64,000 nucleotides of DNA from Deltaproteobacteria bacterium (lineage in GTDB: Bacteria; Myxococcota; Kuafuiibacteriia; Kuafuiibacteriales; Kuafuiibacteriaceae): positions 5,554,501 to 5,618,500 of the forward strand of contig JADJPE010000005.1 in the NCBI GenBank assembly GCA_016713425.1. Direction: 5' to 3'. Position 1 is the first letter of the stretch. Each line of letters opens with the position of its first letter. The position numbers and the translations under genes were made by a program. Under the pieces are notes generated by a model. It had not been told where the DNA came from. It made no database searches and was given only the letters and a program-made list of their open reading frames with translations. This document shows positions 1 through 9,236 of the stretch, piece after piece.

Positions 1-1
1 C

Positions 2-463
2 GCGGCCTTCGCTGGATTCGTCGCCTTCACCCTCGCCGCCGCACTGATACCCCACCGAGCCGGCCCAACAAAGACGTTCTCTTCGTTCAAGGGGCGCACG
101 ATCTCGGAGACGACCGGTCCGCTCTGGCGACGACGACGGCGCTGGCTCCTCGAGGTTGTGAGGGGAAGAATGCGCCTGTTCGGCATTTTGCCTCGTTCAC
201 GAAGCCACCTAAACGGTGTCTCTGCAGACTGGCGCGAGATTCTCGAACGCGCGCCGGCCGGCGTTTTTTCTTACGCCGACCTACACGGGGCCCACAGCGC
301 GGACGACGAGATGGAAGCGATCCACGCAGTCTATCAGGCGACCTCCGAGCGCAGTGAGATGCGCCAAGTGTTTCGGAGTAGCTTGTGGCGACTCTTGACC
401 ATCGACCCCGACGCCCACCGCGACATGACCTCGGCGATCGAGGACGTATCCGGCGAAGCTTAG
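2..463 (+). CDS. C-terminal part of a hypothetical membrane protein (cut by window start)
   Basis: The reading frame is open from base 2 to the stop at 461-463, so the start lies before the window. It opens with a hydrophobic segment (AAFAGFVAFTLAAALIP), followed by a basic stretch with WRRRRRW, which fits a final membrane helix and a cytoplasmic tail of about 120 residues. The tail is charged and rich in Glu, Asp and Arg. I recognise no family. The next gene follows on the same strand about 170 bases later. Confidence 0.5.
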   Translation, partial: AAFAGFVAFTLAAALIPHRAGPTKTFSSFKGRTISETTGPLWRRRRRWLLEVVRGRMRLFGILPRSRSHLNGVSADWREILERAPAGVFSYADLHGAHSADDEMEAIHAVYQATSERSEMRQVFRSSLWRLLTIDPDAHRDMTSAIEDVSGEA

Positions 464-634
464 GGCCCGATCAGCAATAGGTTGCGCATTCTCGCTGGTT
501 CTCGTCGCGCCAACGTCTTCATCACCCAACCCTCGGCCCACAGAATCGGCCCAAAGAAAGCCTGCTTGCGTCGCGCCAACACCTCGGTCATTGAGCGCTT
601 TTCGAGATTCAAGCCCCGTGAAAAAGTGCAGGCC

Positions 635-3600
635 ATGGATGCGCGCCCTCTCGGTTCACGCCCGGTGCCTGGTGCAAGAGCGCCCTTCTCTCCGAAGCTG
701 ATTGCGCCCTCGTCCACGCGCTGGCTCATGTTCGCTGGGTGTCTTCCATGGCTCGTCATGTGTCAGCCCAATCCACCAGCATCTGCCCCAAGAATCGATG
801 GCTCGAATTCAAACATCGACGCAGGAACGAGCTCACCTGAACCGTCCGACGGAGGCGGGGACCGTGACGCGGAAACAGGGACGTTCGACGCTCGCCCGCC
901 GCACAGCGCAAAGGACGCTTCAGCGCTCGACGCCGACGGGCCACGCGCGGACGGCGGACCGGACGGCGGTCCCATCAACGACGGCGGTCCACCCGACGCG
1001 CTTGCGACGTGCCCGTCCGGACCCGCGCCGGCATGGATCGAGGTCTACCCCGGCGGAGCCTCCCTCGCCGCGCGATGCGACCGCAACATGGTCGTCGTCG
1101 AAACGGTCGGGGCGCATATGCTCAAGCTCGCGTACCGCGCCTGGGGAAGCGAAGCCCCGCGATCCTGGGTTGTGCCGGACGGGCATCCAGCGCCGCCCCC
1201 GACGCGCATCGGGCGCGATGGAGACGCCGCCATCTTCTGCACCCCCGAGCTCGTGGTTCGAATCGAACCCGAGCGGTGCGCCATCGAGGTGACGGATCAA
1301 GCTGGACACACGCTCCTCAAGGACGATGGCAACGGCTTCGAGCGCGCGTCCGTCACCGTCGATGAGCGCGAAAAGCCGATCGCGCGGCTGACGCGCGCAG
1401 CGCCCGCCGACGAGCACTACTACGGCCTTGGGGAGCGAACGGGCAGCCTCGACCGTCGCGGGCGACGCTACATATTCCAGAACACCGACGCCTATGACCA
1501 TGCGTACGGTGGATTTCCACCTGACGCCGACCCCCTCTATCTTGGCGTGCCGTTCTTCGTCGGGCTCCGCGAGGGCGTCGCCTATGGCCTATTCACCGAC
1601 ACGCCAAGCTTCATGAGGTTGGACCTGGCCGAGACGGACGCGACCCGCTACACGATCGAGGCCGAAGCCCGAAGCTTAGAGCAATACCTCATCCTCGGCC
1701 CGCGCGTTCACGATGTTCTGAAACGCTACACCCAGCTCACCGGACGCATGCCGATCCCTCCCCGCTGGTCGCTCGGCTACCATCAATCTCGCTGGGGCTA
1801 TTCACCGGCCGAACGCGTCGTTGAGCTCGCGCAAACGTTTCGGCGAAAGTCACTGCCCGCCGAAGCGTTGTGGCTCGACATTCAACACATGGACGGCTTT
1901 CGCAACTTCACTTTCGATCCGTCCACATTCCCCGATCCTCAGGGCCTCGCCGAGACGCTCCATCAGCTCGGTTTTCGGTTGGTGACCATCGTCGACCCCG
2001 GAATCAAGATCGATCCCGAATGGCGCGTCTATGCCGACGGCGCGCGAGACGGCCATTTCATCCTCGACGACTTGGGTGAGCCTTGTGCCGGCCTCGGCTG
2101 GGCAGGACCGTCGGCCTTCGTCGACTTCACGTCAGGCTCCGCCCGCGCGTTTTGGGCCCAGGAGATCGCAAGGTTTGCGTCGATCGGCATCGATGGCATT
2201 TGGCTCGATCTCAACGAGCCCACCACCTTGCCCGAGAGCGGGCGTGGCAACTCCCTCCCCGAACACCTGCCGGTGCGCGCAGACGGTCACCCGGAAGGCG
2301 TTCGAACCGGCGAAGTGCGCAATATCTATGGTTTGCTCGAAGCAGCCGCAACCTACGCGGGTCTCAAAGCGCTGCGTCCGAGCGAGCGACCTTTCATTCT
2401 TTCGCGATCCGGCTATGCCGGAATCCAGCAGTATGCCGCGGTCTGGACGGGTGACGCACCAAGCACCTGGTGGAGCCTGGAGCAGAGTCTGCCCATGATG
2501 CTTGGCCTTGGCCTTTCGGGCATACCGTTCATCGGAAGCGACGTCGGAGGCTACTCGGGCCACGCATCGGCCGCGCTGTTTGCACGATGGATGAGCCTCG
2601 GTGCGCTCTCCCCGTTCTTCCGCGGACACGTCACCACGAACGTCAACGATCAAGAGCCGTGGGCGTTCGGCGCCGAAGTCGAGACATTGAGCCGCGAGGT
2701 CATGCGCACCCGCTACCAGCGCATGCCCTATCTCTACAGCGTGTTCCGTGAGGCCTCCCTCACCGGCATTCCGATCCTTCGTCCAATGCTCCTCGAGTTC
2801 CAAGACGACGCGATCGCCACCCATATCGACGACCAGGCGATGCTTGGGCCATCGCTTCTCGTCGCGCCGATTCTCCGAGAGGACGCGACCGATCGAGACG
2901 TCTACCTGCCGGCAGGGCGTTGGCTCGACGCGACGAGCCTCGCCGCCTTTGATGGTCCGACGACGATCCGAGTCCACGCACCGCTGAGCGCGGGCAGCCC
3001 AACGTTTCTCCGCGCGGGCGCGCTTGTCCCGCGGTGGACAGATGCGAACAGCACCACCCCGCCACCAGAGACGACGCTGGAGCTCGACGTCTTCGCGAGC
3101 CCCGCGCCCCGATTGCAGATGGGTGGACGAACCAAGGCGGCGGAAGCCGCGGCGGGCCTTGCGTCCTCACCTTCTTCGTCGTTGGCAACGTCGTCCTTCT
3201 TCGACCTTTACGAGGACGACGGCCTCTCCTTCGACCACCTGGAACAAGACGCGTTTCGAGCCGTTCGCTACACGCTCGAGCCCCAGGTGCGAGGCGCACG
3301 TCTAACGGCCTCCCGCCTCGGTGGGCAACTGGCGACGCCCAAACGCCGGCTTCTGATCCGCTGGCTACGCATCGACAACGCCCCAGAAATGGTCAGCCTC
3401 AACCATGTCCCGCTCCACCCTTCCGACCTCGCTCCGGGTCTCGACGAGGGGCCTTCGTGGCGATACGACGCGCAGCGCCGAATCCTCACCGTCGCCCTCC
3501 CCGACGTCGATACCTTCGAGCTCACGCTGAGCTATGATCCGGATTTGACCGTACTGAGACCAACCATCCTGGTCCCGGTCGAGGTCCAAGTGCCTGAATC

Positions 3601-3865
3601 CACGCCTGAAGGCGCTATCATCCACATCGCCACCTCGAGCCAGGGCTGGCGCGCAAACCCTCTATCCCCGGCCGAACAAGGGAAGGCGACGGGCTTCGTA
3701 GAGGCCGAACTCGGCGCGTGGTTCGAATACAAGTACACGCTGGGAGACTGGACGACGGTCGAGAAGACCCTGGACTGCACCGAGAGATCGAACCGCGAAG
3801 GGCTCGCGGCCGCGCAGACGGTCCTGAAAGACGAGGTCGCCCGCTGGCGCGGCGACTGCCCGTGA
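635..3865 (+). CDS. Secreted/lipoprotein GH31 alpha-glucosidase with C-terminal starch-binding-like domain
   Basis: A family 31 glycoside hydrolase, expected to release glucose or a related sugar from alpha-linked oligosaccharides outside the cytoplasm. I place the start at the ATG at 635 (an earlier TTG at 482 is in frame); this gives a hydrophobic segment ending LVMC, a plausible lipobox. An Asp/Gly/Pro-rich linker of about 90 residues follows, then the GH31 N-terminal domain (HYYGLGERTG) and the barrel. The nucleophile Asp lies in GIWLDLNEP and the acid/base Asp in WTGDAPSTWW. After a beta-sandwich, the last 100 residues (FEYKYTLGDWTTVEK) resemble a CBM20/48-type starch-binding domain. At over 1000 residues it is longer than typical GH31 enzymes because of the linker and C-terminal module. 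Substrate is not known. Confidence 0.9.
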   Translation: MDARPLGSRPVPGARAPFSPKLIAPSSTRWLMFAGCLPWLVMCQPNPPASAPRIDGSNSNIDAGTSSPEPSDGGGDRDAETGTFDARPPHSAKDASALDADGPRADGGPDGGPINDGGPPDALATCPSGPAPAWIEVYPGGASLAARCDRNMVVVETVGAHMLKLAYRAWGSEAPRSWVVPDGHPAPPPTRIGRDGDAAIFCTPELVVRIEPERCAIEVTDQAGHTLLKDDGNGFERASVTVDEREKPIARLTRAAPADEHYYGLGERTGSLDRRGRRYIFQNTDAYDHAYGGFPPDADPLYLGVPFFVGLREGVAYGLFTDTPSFMRLDLAETDATRYTIEAEARSLEQYLILGPRVHDVLKRYTQLTGRMPIPPRWSLGYHQSRWGYSPAERVVELAQTFRRKSLPAEALWLDIQHMDGFRNFTFDPSTFPDPQGLAETLHQLGFRLVTIVDPGIKIDPEWRVYADGARDGHFILDDLGEPCAGLGWAGPSAFVDFTSGSARAFWAQEIARFASIGIDGIWLDLNEPTTLPESGRGNSLPEHLPVRADGHPEGVRTGEVRNIYGLLEAAATYAGLKALRPSERPFILSRSGYAGIQQYAAVWTGDAPSTWWSLEQSLPMMLGLGLSGIPFIGSDVGGYSGHASAALFARWMSLGALSPFFRGHVTTNVNDQEPWAFGAEVETLSREVMRTRYQRMPYLYSVFREASLTGIPILRPMLLEFQDDAIATHIDDQAMLGPSLLVAPILREDATDRDVYLPAGRWLDATSLAAFDGPTTIRVHAPLSAGSPTFLRAGALVPRWTDANSTTPPPETTLELDVFASPAPRLQMGGRTKAAEAAAGLASSPSSSLATSSFFDLYEDDGLSFDHLEQDAFRAVRYTLEPQVRGARLTASRLGGQLATPKRRLLIRWLRIDNAPEMVSLNHVPLHPSDLAPGLDEGPSWRYDAQRRILTVALPDVDTFELTLSYDPDLTVLRPTILVPVEVQVPESTPEGAIIHIATSSQGWRANPLSPAEQGKATGFVEAELGAWFEYKYTLGDWTTVEKTLDCTERSNREGLAAAQTVLKDEVARWRGDCP

Positions 3866-3926
3866 CGCCGCCGCAAGCATCCCCTGGATCTCTCTGAACA
3901 TCCTTTGCTAGGGTCCATGACCACAG

Positions 3927-4622
3927 GTGAGCGCCCCCAAGACGAGAGGTCACAATCTACTTGACCGGGGGCCAACCCTCGCCGGCGATTCCTTTGATTT
4001 GCATCCCGAGGACCTCCGAGAAGGTCCTCGACGAAAGAAGTCGACGGGCCGGGCCCCGCTGCTCATCGGGCTGCTGGTCGTGATCCTCGGCGGGTCCGCG
4101 GCCGCGCTGTATTTCCGCGAAACGCCGGCGCCCATTCCCCCGCCCCCGCCCCCGCTCACCCCCACGACCACGCCCGGCGCCCCCGGCGCCACACTGACGC
4201 TCAAACCGGTCGAAAACCGTCCGAGCGCCGCGTCGTCCGCCCGCGAAGTGCCTGCGGCCGCAGAGGCCACGACCCCGACCGCACCGCGGCCAGCGACCGC
4301 GCAGCCGTCGTCAACGGCGCCGGCGCACCTCTCATCGGGCGCGCCCTCGCGCCCAGAGACCGCGCCCGCCGCCAAGGCCACGCCCTCGCTGCCCGCGCCA
4401 AGACCGGATGCCAAAGCGCAAGCCAAGCCGGAACCGCCCCCAGAAGCCGCCTCGTCATCCTCGGCTGCGTCCCCGGCGGCAGCCAAGCCGTCCTCCAAGC
4501 CGACACCCAAGAAGCGAACGCCGCGCCGACGACGAAAGGCGCCGAAGAAGACCGATCGGGCGCTCGACAGCGCCATGGACCGACTGCTCAGCGCACCGCC
4601 TTCGGCGAGCGGCGACGACTGA
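3927..4622 (+). CDS. Hypothetical single-pass protein with Pro/Ala/Lys-rich tail
   Basis: A 231-residue protein starting at a GTG. About 40 polar residues are followed by one membrane helix (LLIGLLVVILGGSAAALYF, near residues 46-64). Then comes a long Pro/Ala/Thr/Lys-rich region and a short C-terminal helix (RALDSAMDRLLSAP). The layout, N-in with an extended periplasmic proline-rich stalk, resembles the spacer of TonB-like proteins, but there is no recognisable TonB C-terminal domain. An upstream ATG at 3917 is out of frame and soon stops, so the GTG is the better start. Function unknown. Confidence 0.6.
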   Translation: MSAPKTRGHNLLDRGPTLAGDSFDLHPEDLREGPRRKKSTGRAPLLIGLLVVILGGSAAALYFRETPAPIPPPPPPLTPTTTPGAPGATLTLKPVENRPSAASSAREVPAAAEATTPTAPRPATAQPSSTAPAHLSSGAPSRPETAPAAKATPSLPAPRPDAKAQAKPEPPPEAASSSSAASPAAAKPSSKPTPKKRTPRRRRKAPKKTDRALDSAMDRLLSAPPSASGDD

Positions 4623-4787
4623 GCCTGTCCCGGACCGAAGCCCGAAGAGCGAAGAGCGAAGACCCGAAGTCGGCGGCGCCTGTCCGGACCTTCCGTGTGA
4701 CAGCCCGGATATCCGAACATGTTGCGCAACACCGCACGATAACGGCTTGTGATTACAAGTCTTCGCAACGAAAAACAGTCTGGCACG

Positions 4788-5537
4788 ATGTACGCATCCG
4801 ATGCCGACATGCCGCTGGACACGAGGCAGCTCCGCCTGCGCGCCGTATGCGACACCGAACCCACACGTCTCGTCGACCCTTCGACTCTACGAAATCGGTC
4901 GGTGAGCGCGAAACATCATCGAATCATCGCCGAGGCCCACACCACGTTCGGTCCGCTCTCTGGGGACGATCCGCGCGACTCGAGTCTCAAGGTCCTGCCT
5001 TCACCGGGAAGCTCATCGGCGAGCCGTTCGGTGGTCATCCGCCGTGCCTTCAAACCGACGCCCATCCAACCCCCGCCACCGCCCAAGCCTCAGCGACCGA
5101 CGCCCCAAGTGGTGTCGTCATCGGAGGCCCGCGCCCATCAAATCGCCTACGCCCTTACCCAGATGGAAGACCTCGACATCCCCCACGACATCGCACCCAA
5201 GCGAAATCAACGCATCATTGTGACTGAGCCTCTGGTCCGAAGTCGCCGTCGCCGTCGCGTCGAAACGGACCATCTGTTCACGGGAACGGACATCGCCATC
5301 GAACAGTGCGGGATTCACACGAAGATTTCTGCCACCAAGATCATCGAGCTCGATCCAAACTCAAGATCATCGCGCGCAAAGATCGCCCCGCCGCATGATC
5401 GGTCGACATCGCGCGCTTCACCCACTTCGCGTATACGGACGACCTCTTCACTGCTGTGCAGACTGAAGCAGTGGTGCCTGCGCTTCCTCACGTGGCAGGA
5501 CCATGGCGGGCCTCGCTCACCGGACAGTCGCGGCTGA
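4788..5537 (+). CDS. Hypothetical protein, possibly frameshifted near its 3' end
   Basis: An open frame of 249 codons from the ATG at 4788. The first 190 residues look like ordinary coding sequence with a proline tract (PPPPPKPQRPTP) and a basic patch. After IIELDP (about 5345) composition turns Ser/Arg-rich. At that point the frame beginning at base 5342 instead reads LKIIARKDRPAA, a stop, then DIARFTHFAYTDDLF, which looks more protein-like. A frameshift with an internal stop is therefore possible. The end overlaps the convergent protease gene by 21 bases. No family recognised. Confidence 0.35.
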   Translation: MYASDADMPLDTRQLRLRAVCDTEPTRLVDPSTLRNRSVSAKHHRIIAEAHTTFGPLSGDDPRDSSLKVLPSPGSSSASRSVVIRRAFKPTPIQPPPPPKPQRPTPQVVSSSEARAHQIAYALTQMEDLDIPHDIAPKRNQRIIVTEPLVRSRRRRRVETDHLFTGTDIAIEQCGIHTKISATKIIELDPNSRSSRAKIAPPHDRSTSRASPTSRIRTTSSLLCRLKQWCLRFLTWQDHGGPRSPDSRG

Positions 5538-7628
5538 GCTCACCGTGCCGCTTCGCTCCCGGACCAGGGCGACGAGGTCTACGAGCACGGATGTCCCTTC
5601 CTCCAGGAAGGCCTTATCCATCGCCTCCACTTCTTCCTTGTTCTCACCGTCCGACGCACCCTCGCCATCGAGGTCAGCGCCCACACCGGCCGGCGCGGCG
5701 ACCTTTCCCTTGGCTGCGCCCGCCTCATCCTTCGCCTTCTTGGCGTCCCGGGCCTTATTCAGCATCTCTCCTACGCGTACCACCCCGCGCTTGCGACTCT
5801 CCTCGCGGAGCTCCTCCTCGATCTTCTGGAGTGTGGCATTTCCAGCCACTCTTTTCGCCGATCGGTCTTTGAGAACCTTCAGCATACCTGGCTCGAGACG
5901 TACCCAGCGCGAAGCACCATTTTCGCCCTCGACACTGTCCGTCGCGAACGTGGGAATCGATTCTGGAGGCAACGAGTATTCCAGCTCCTTCTCTCCAATG
6001 TCCGATCGATTGAAGATCGATGGGACCCGGACATCCGAGAGAACGCCTCGCTGCTGAGTAGACGCCCCCGAGGGAAGAAAGAACATACCGGTCGTAACCT
6101 TGATGGCCCCAACCCCTCCCGGCAGCGTGTTGAGAACCTGTACGGTGCCTTTCCCAAACGTGTGGTCGCCGCCGACAATCACGGCCCGGCCATAGTCTTT
6201 GAGCGCACCGGCGAGAATCTCGGCCCCCGATGCGCTGAGCGGGCTCGTAAGAACGACGACCGGTCCCGCATAGTCGACGACGTCGTCGTCGTCTTCCAGC
6301 ACTTCGACCTCCCCGTCAAAGGACTTGGTGGCAACGATCGGACCGCTTCTCACGAACAATCCGGAAATCTCCACGGCATCTTTCAAAAGACCGCCGCCGT
6401 TCTTGGATAGATCCAAGACGACCCCATCCACATGATTCTTAGCGGCCTCTTCGAGAAGTTGTTTGACATCTCGGTAGGAGGACCGTCCGTGCTCATCGCC
6501 CCCGTAGAATGACGGGAGGTCGATCACCGCCACCTTGATGGGACGTCCGCCGAGCTTGCGGCAGAGGAATTCGTCGTTCGCGTTTTTCGGCTTGGCGTTC
6601 TCGCCCTGTTCGCAAACGGGCGCGCGCGTTTCATAGGTGATCTTGGCCGCTTGTTCTTTGACGTCGATCTGGTCGCGTACGATGGTCACGGGAAAGCTGT
6701 TCGTCGTCTTCCCTTCGCGCAGGACCGTCAACGTCACCTTCGTGCCCTTCTTGCCTCGAATAAGCTCCACGACGTCGCGTAGGGCCATATCGATAACGTC
6801 CACGGGATCCTCTCCGTCCTGCGCCACGGCCATGATCTTGTCCTGCGGTCGGAGCTGCCCTTGCTTCTCAGCTTGGCCACCCGGCACGAGCGACTGAATC
6901 ACAGTGAAGCCATCCTCGGAACGCAACACCGCGCCGATGCCTTCGAGCGAAAGCCGCATGTGAATCTGGAAGTCTTCGAGCGATCGGGCCGTAAAGAAGG
7001 TCGAATGCGGATCGAGCGAACCCGCATAGGCCTCGGCATACAAGGACGGGAGCTCGCTGTCCGATAGATATTCCTGCTGTCGCTTCGTCGCCAACTCGTA
7101 GCGATGGATCAGTCGCTTCTTGGCGGTCTCGAGGTCGTTACCGGCGATCAAATAATTGGCGACTTGAAATTGGACCATCTTCGATACGATGTCACGGCGC
7201 TCCGCTGCCGTCTTTGGGTACCCGCGCTTCTCGGGATCGAGGACGAGTTCCACGCTGCGATCGAGCTTGAACCGCCGACCGCTCAACAGCTTGCGAACAA
7301 ACTTCTCGTCTTCTTCCACCCGCTTGATCGCAAGCTTGGACGCCTGCGTTAAGACCGCACACGAACCGAACTTGATGCTCTTGAAGACAGCCGGGAGCTC
7401 CTTGCGAAGCGCTTCGACTTCCGAGGCAAGAAGAAGCGTCCGAGATGGGTCGATCCGCTTGATGAATTCCTCGACCGTGCGCTCCGCCGCAACGTTACGA
7501 ACTCGTCGACCGGCGTAGTGAATCCGCTCGAAGGATTCGAGCAGGCGTGGAAGGTCCGCACACCCCAAAACCGGAGCCGAAGGCGTCGCCGAGAGGAGGT
7601 AAGCCGTAAACAAGAGACCGATAGGCAT
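5517..7628 (-). CDS. prc: Tail-specific (C-terminal processing) protease Prc, peptidase family S41
   Basis: A periplasmic serine protease that degrades proteins with hydrophobic or ssrA-like C-termini; in other Gram-negatives it also trims envelope proteins. The 703-residue length fits Prc/Tsp. A signal peptide (MPIGLLFTAYLLSATPSAP) is followed by the helical N-terminal domain, the signature SLDPHSTFF near residue 205, a PDZ domain (from GIGAVLRSEDGF, with GGQAEKQGQLRPQDKI), and the S41 core. The catalytic Ser is in SPLSASGAEILAGAL and the catalytic Lys in GGDHTFGKGTVQ. The C-terminal 150 residues are charged and Ala/Lys/Glu-rich. It stands alone, convergent with the gene to its left in map order. 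Confidence 0.93.
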   Translation of the reverse strand: MPIGLLFTAYLLSATPSAPVLGCADLPRLLESFERIHYAGRRVRNVAAERTVEEFIKRIDPSRTLLLASEVEALRKELPAVFKSIKFGSCAVLTQASKLAIKRVEEDEKFVRKLLSGRRFKLDRSVELVLDPEKRGYPKTAAERRDIVSKMVQFQVANYLIAGNDLETAKKRLIHRYELATKRQQEYLSDSELPSLYAEAYAGSLDPHSTFFTARSLEDFQIHMRLSLEGIGAVLRSEDGFTVIQSLVPGGQAEKQGQLRPQDKIMAVAQDGEDPVDVIDMALRDVVELIRGKKGTKVTLTVLREGKTTNSFPVTIVRDQIDVKEQAAKITYETRAPVCEQGENAKPKNANDEFLCRKLGGRPIKVAVIDLPSFYGGDEHGRSSYRDVKQLLEEAAKNHVDGVVLDLSKNGGGLLKDAVEISGLFVRSGPIVATKSFDGEVEVLEDDDDVVDYAGPVVVLTSPLSASGAEILAGALKDYGRAVIVGGDHTFGKGTVQVLNTLPGGVGAIKVTTGMFFLPSGASTQQRGVLSDVRVPSIFNRSDIGEKELEYSLPPESIPTFATDSVEGENGASRWVRLEPGMLKVLKDRSAKRVAGNATLQKIEEELREESRKRGVVRVGEMLNKARDAKKAKDEAGAAKGKVAAPAGVGADLDGEGASDGENKEEVEAMDKAFLEEGTSVLVDLVALVRERSGTVSSAATVR

Positions 7629-7775
7629 CGCTCATAGTTGGGTAGCACGACGGCGGCCCTCCCGCCTCGCTCGTGACCGACATCGCACCCCTTCAAGGCA
7701 CGCCGCGCCGGTCTATCCACTGTTTACCCTACATACAAACACCGCCATCGGCTCTCGAGTTACTGGTTTTCACGC

Positions 7776-9236
7776 CTAACCGTCGCTTCTCACACCCTCG
7801 GGCTTCGCGCGTCCCTCCTTGAATCCGGAGGCCGTCTGGATCCCAACCACCGCCCGCTCGAAGAACTCTTCGCATTTCGTGGCGCCGACATAGGCAAACG
7901 CGGACCGCAAACCGGTGAGGATCTCGACGAGGATCGCGCCCACACTCTCGCGCCCCTCCCGCAGATACACGCGCGAGGTCGAGATGCCTTCCTCGAAGAG
8001 CAGACGCTGCGCCTGCTCGAACCGCCGGAGACCGGTCGTCCGATCGCTCACGGCGCGCGCGCTCGCCATGCCATAGTTCTCTTTGTACAAGAGACCTTCT
8101 CGGTCCTCTTTGATATCGCCCGGACTCTCGTAGGTTCCCGCCAACAAAGTCCCGATCATCACGCGGGATGCGCCGGCCGCGAGGTAGAGCGCCACGTCTC
8201 GCGAAAATTGCACGCCGCCGTCGGCCCACACATGCTTGTTGCGACGACGGGCGGCCTCGGCGCACGCGCGCACGCTCGAGAACGTTGGTCGTCCCACGCC
8301 TGTCTGCATCCGCGTCGTACACATCGCGCCAGGGCCAACGTTCACCTTCACGATGTCGGCGCCCGCGTCGCACAGGGCCTCGGTGCCTTCCGCGGTGCAA
8401 ACATTCCCGGCCACGACCGGCACCACCGTCCCGATCCGTTTTCGCACCGCCGCGATGGCCTCCAGCATCTTGCGCTGATGGCCATGCGCGGTGTCGATCA
8501 CCAAGACGTCAACACCGAGGTCGACCAATCGCGCGGCATGGTCGGCCACCGAGCTCGAGATCCCAATCGCCGCCGCAACCATCAGCGCTTGCGTAGGTTC
8601 GCGCACCGACGGCCGCATGACTTCGAGGCGAACCGCATCATCGCGGGTGAGAATGCCAACGAGCACACCCACGCCATCCACCACCGGAACCGCCTTCAAC
8701 CGCTCGGCCTCCATCAAGTCATAGGCCTCACGATTGCTCGTATCCTTCGACACCGTCACCAGACGACGAGACATGACCCGTTCGACAAGGGTGTATTGGT
8801 CGTGATCCCGGATATCGGCGCGCGTAAGAATCCCAATCAACCGCTCCGTCTCATCAACAACCAGGACCATATCGTGGGCTCGCTTGCGAATGATCCCCTG
8901 GACGTCTCGCAGTGTGGCCTCTCGCGTCACGCACAACGGCGTATCGAACCGAACGTGCGCGCGCTTCACGTGCCGAACGATCCGCTCGACCGTCCGCAAA
9001 TCCATGTCTTGCGGGAGGACGCCGAGTCCGCCATAGCGCGCCATCGTCTCGGCCATCCGCTTGCCCGTCACGGCGTTCATGTTCGCCGCCACGACCGGGT
9101 GCGACCCCCCCAAGAAGTCAGCGGGGGTCAGGTCGACATCGAGGCGCGAAGCGCCGTCGAAACGATTCGGCACGATAAAAACATCAGCCAGCGAAACCTC
9201 GAGCGCTTCATCGTGCTCCGGGTGAAGAAACCGCAT
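7776..9236 (-). CDS. guaB1: GuaB1-type GMP reductase (IMP dehydrogenase/GMP reductase family) with CBS pair
   Basis: A TIM-barrel enzyme of the IMPDH/GMPR superfamily. The start MRFLHPEHDEALEVSLADVF and the later RLDVDLTPADFLGG match the GuaB1 subgroup known from actinobacteria, which acts as a CBS-containing GMP reductase (GMP to IMP, purine salvage) rather than as an IMP dehydrogenase. Two CBS domains lie at about residues 95-210. The catalytic Cys is in GPGAMCTTRM; nucleotide-binding glycines are in WADGGVQFSRD and the flap region in KENYGMASARA. The start at 9236 is chosen because the family begins there; it lies inside the end of the rhomboid gene (29-base overlap), which suggests coupled translation. 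GMPR versus IMPDH activity is inferred from subgroup resemblance. Confidence 0.85.
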   Translation of the reverse strand: MRFLHPEHDEALEVSLADVFIVPNRFDGASRLDVDLTPADFLGGSHPVVAANMNAVTGKRMAETMARYGGLGVLPQDMDLRTVERIVRHVKRAHVRFDTPLCVTREATLRDVQGIIRKRAHDMVLVVDETERLIGILTRADIRDHDQYTLVERVMSRRLVTVSKDTSNREAYDLMEAERLKAVPVVDGVGVLVGILTRDDAVRLEVMRPSVREPTQALMVAAAIGISSSVADHAARLVDLGVDVLVIDTAHGHQRKMLEAIAAVRKRIGTVVPVVAGNVCTAEGTEALCDAGADIVKVNVGPGAMCTTRMQTGVGRPTFSSVRACAEAARRRNKHVWADGGVQFSRDVALYLAAGASRVMIGTLLAGTYESPGDIKEDREGLLYKENYGMASARAVSDRTTGLRRFEQAQRLLFEEGISTSRVYLREGRESVGAILVEILTGLRSAFAYVGATKCEEFFERAVVGIQTASGFKEGRAKPEGVRSDG

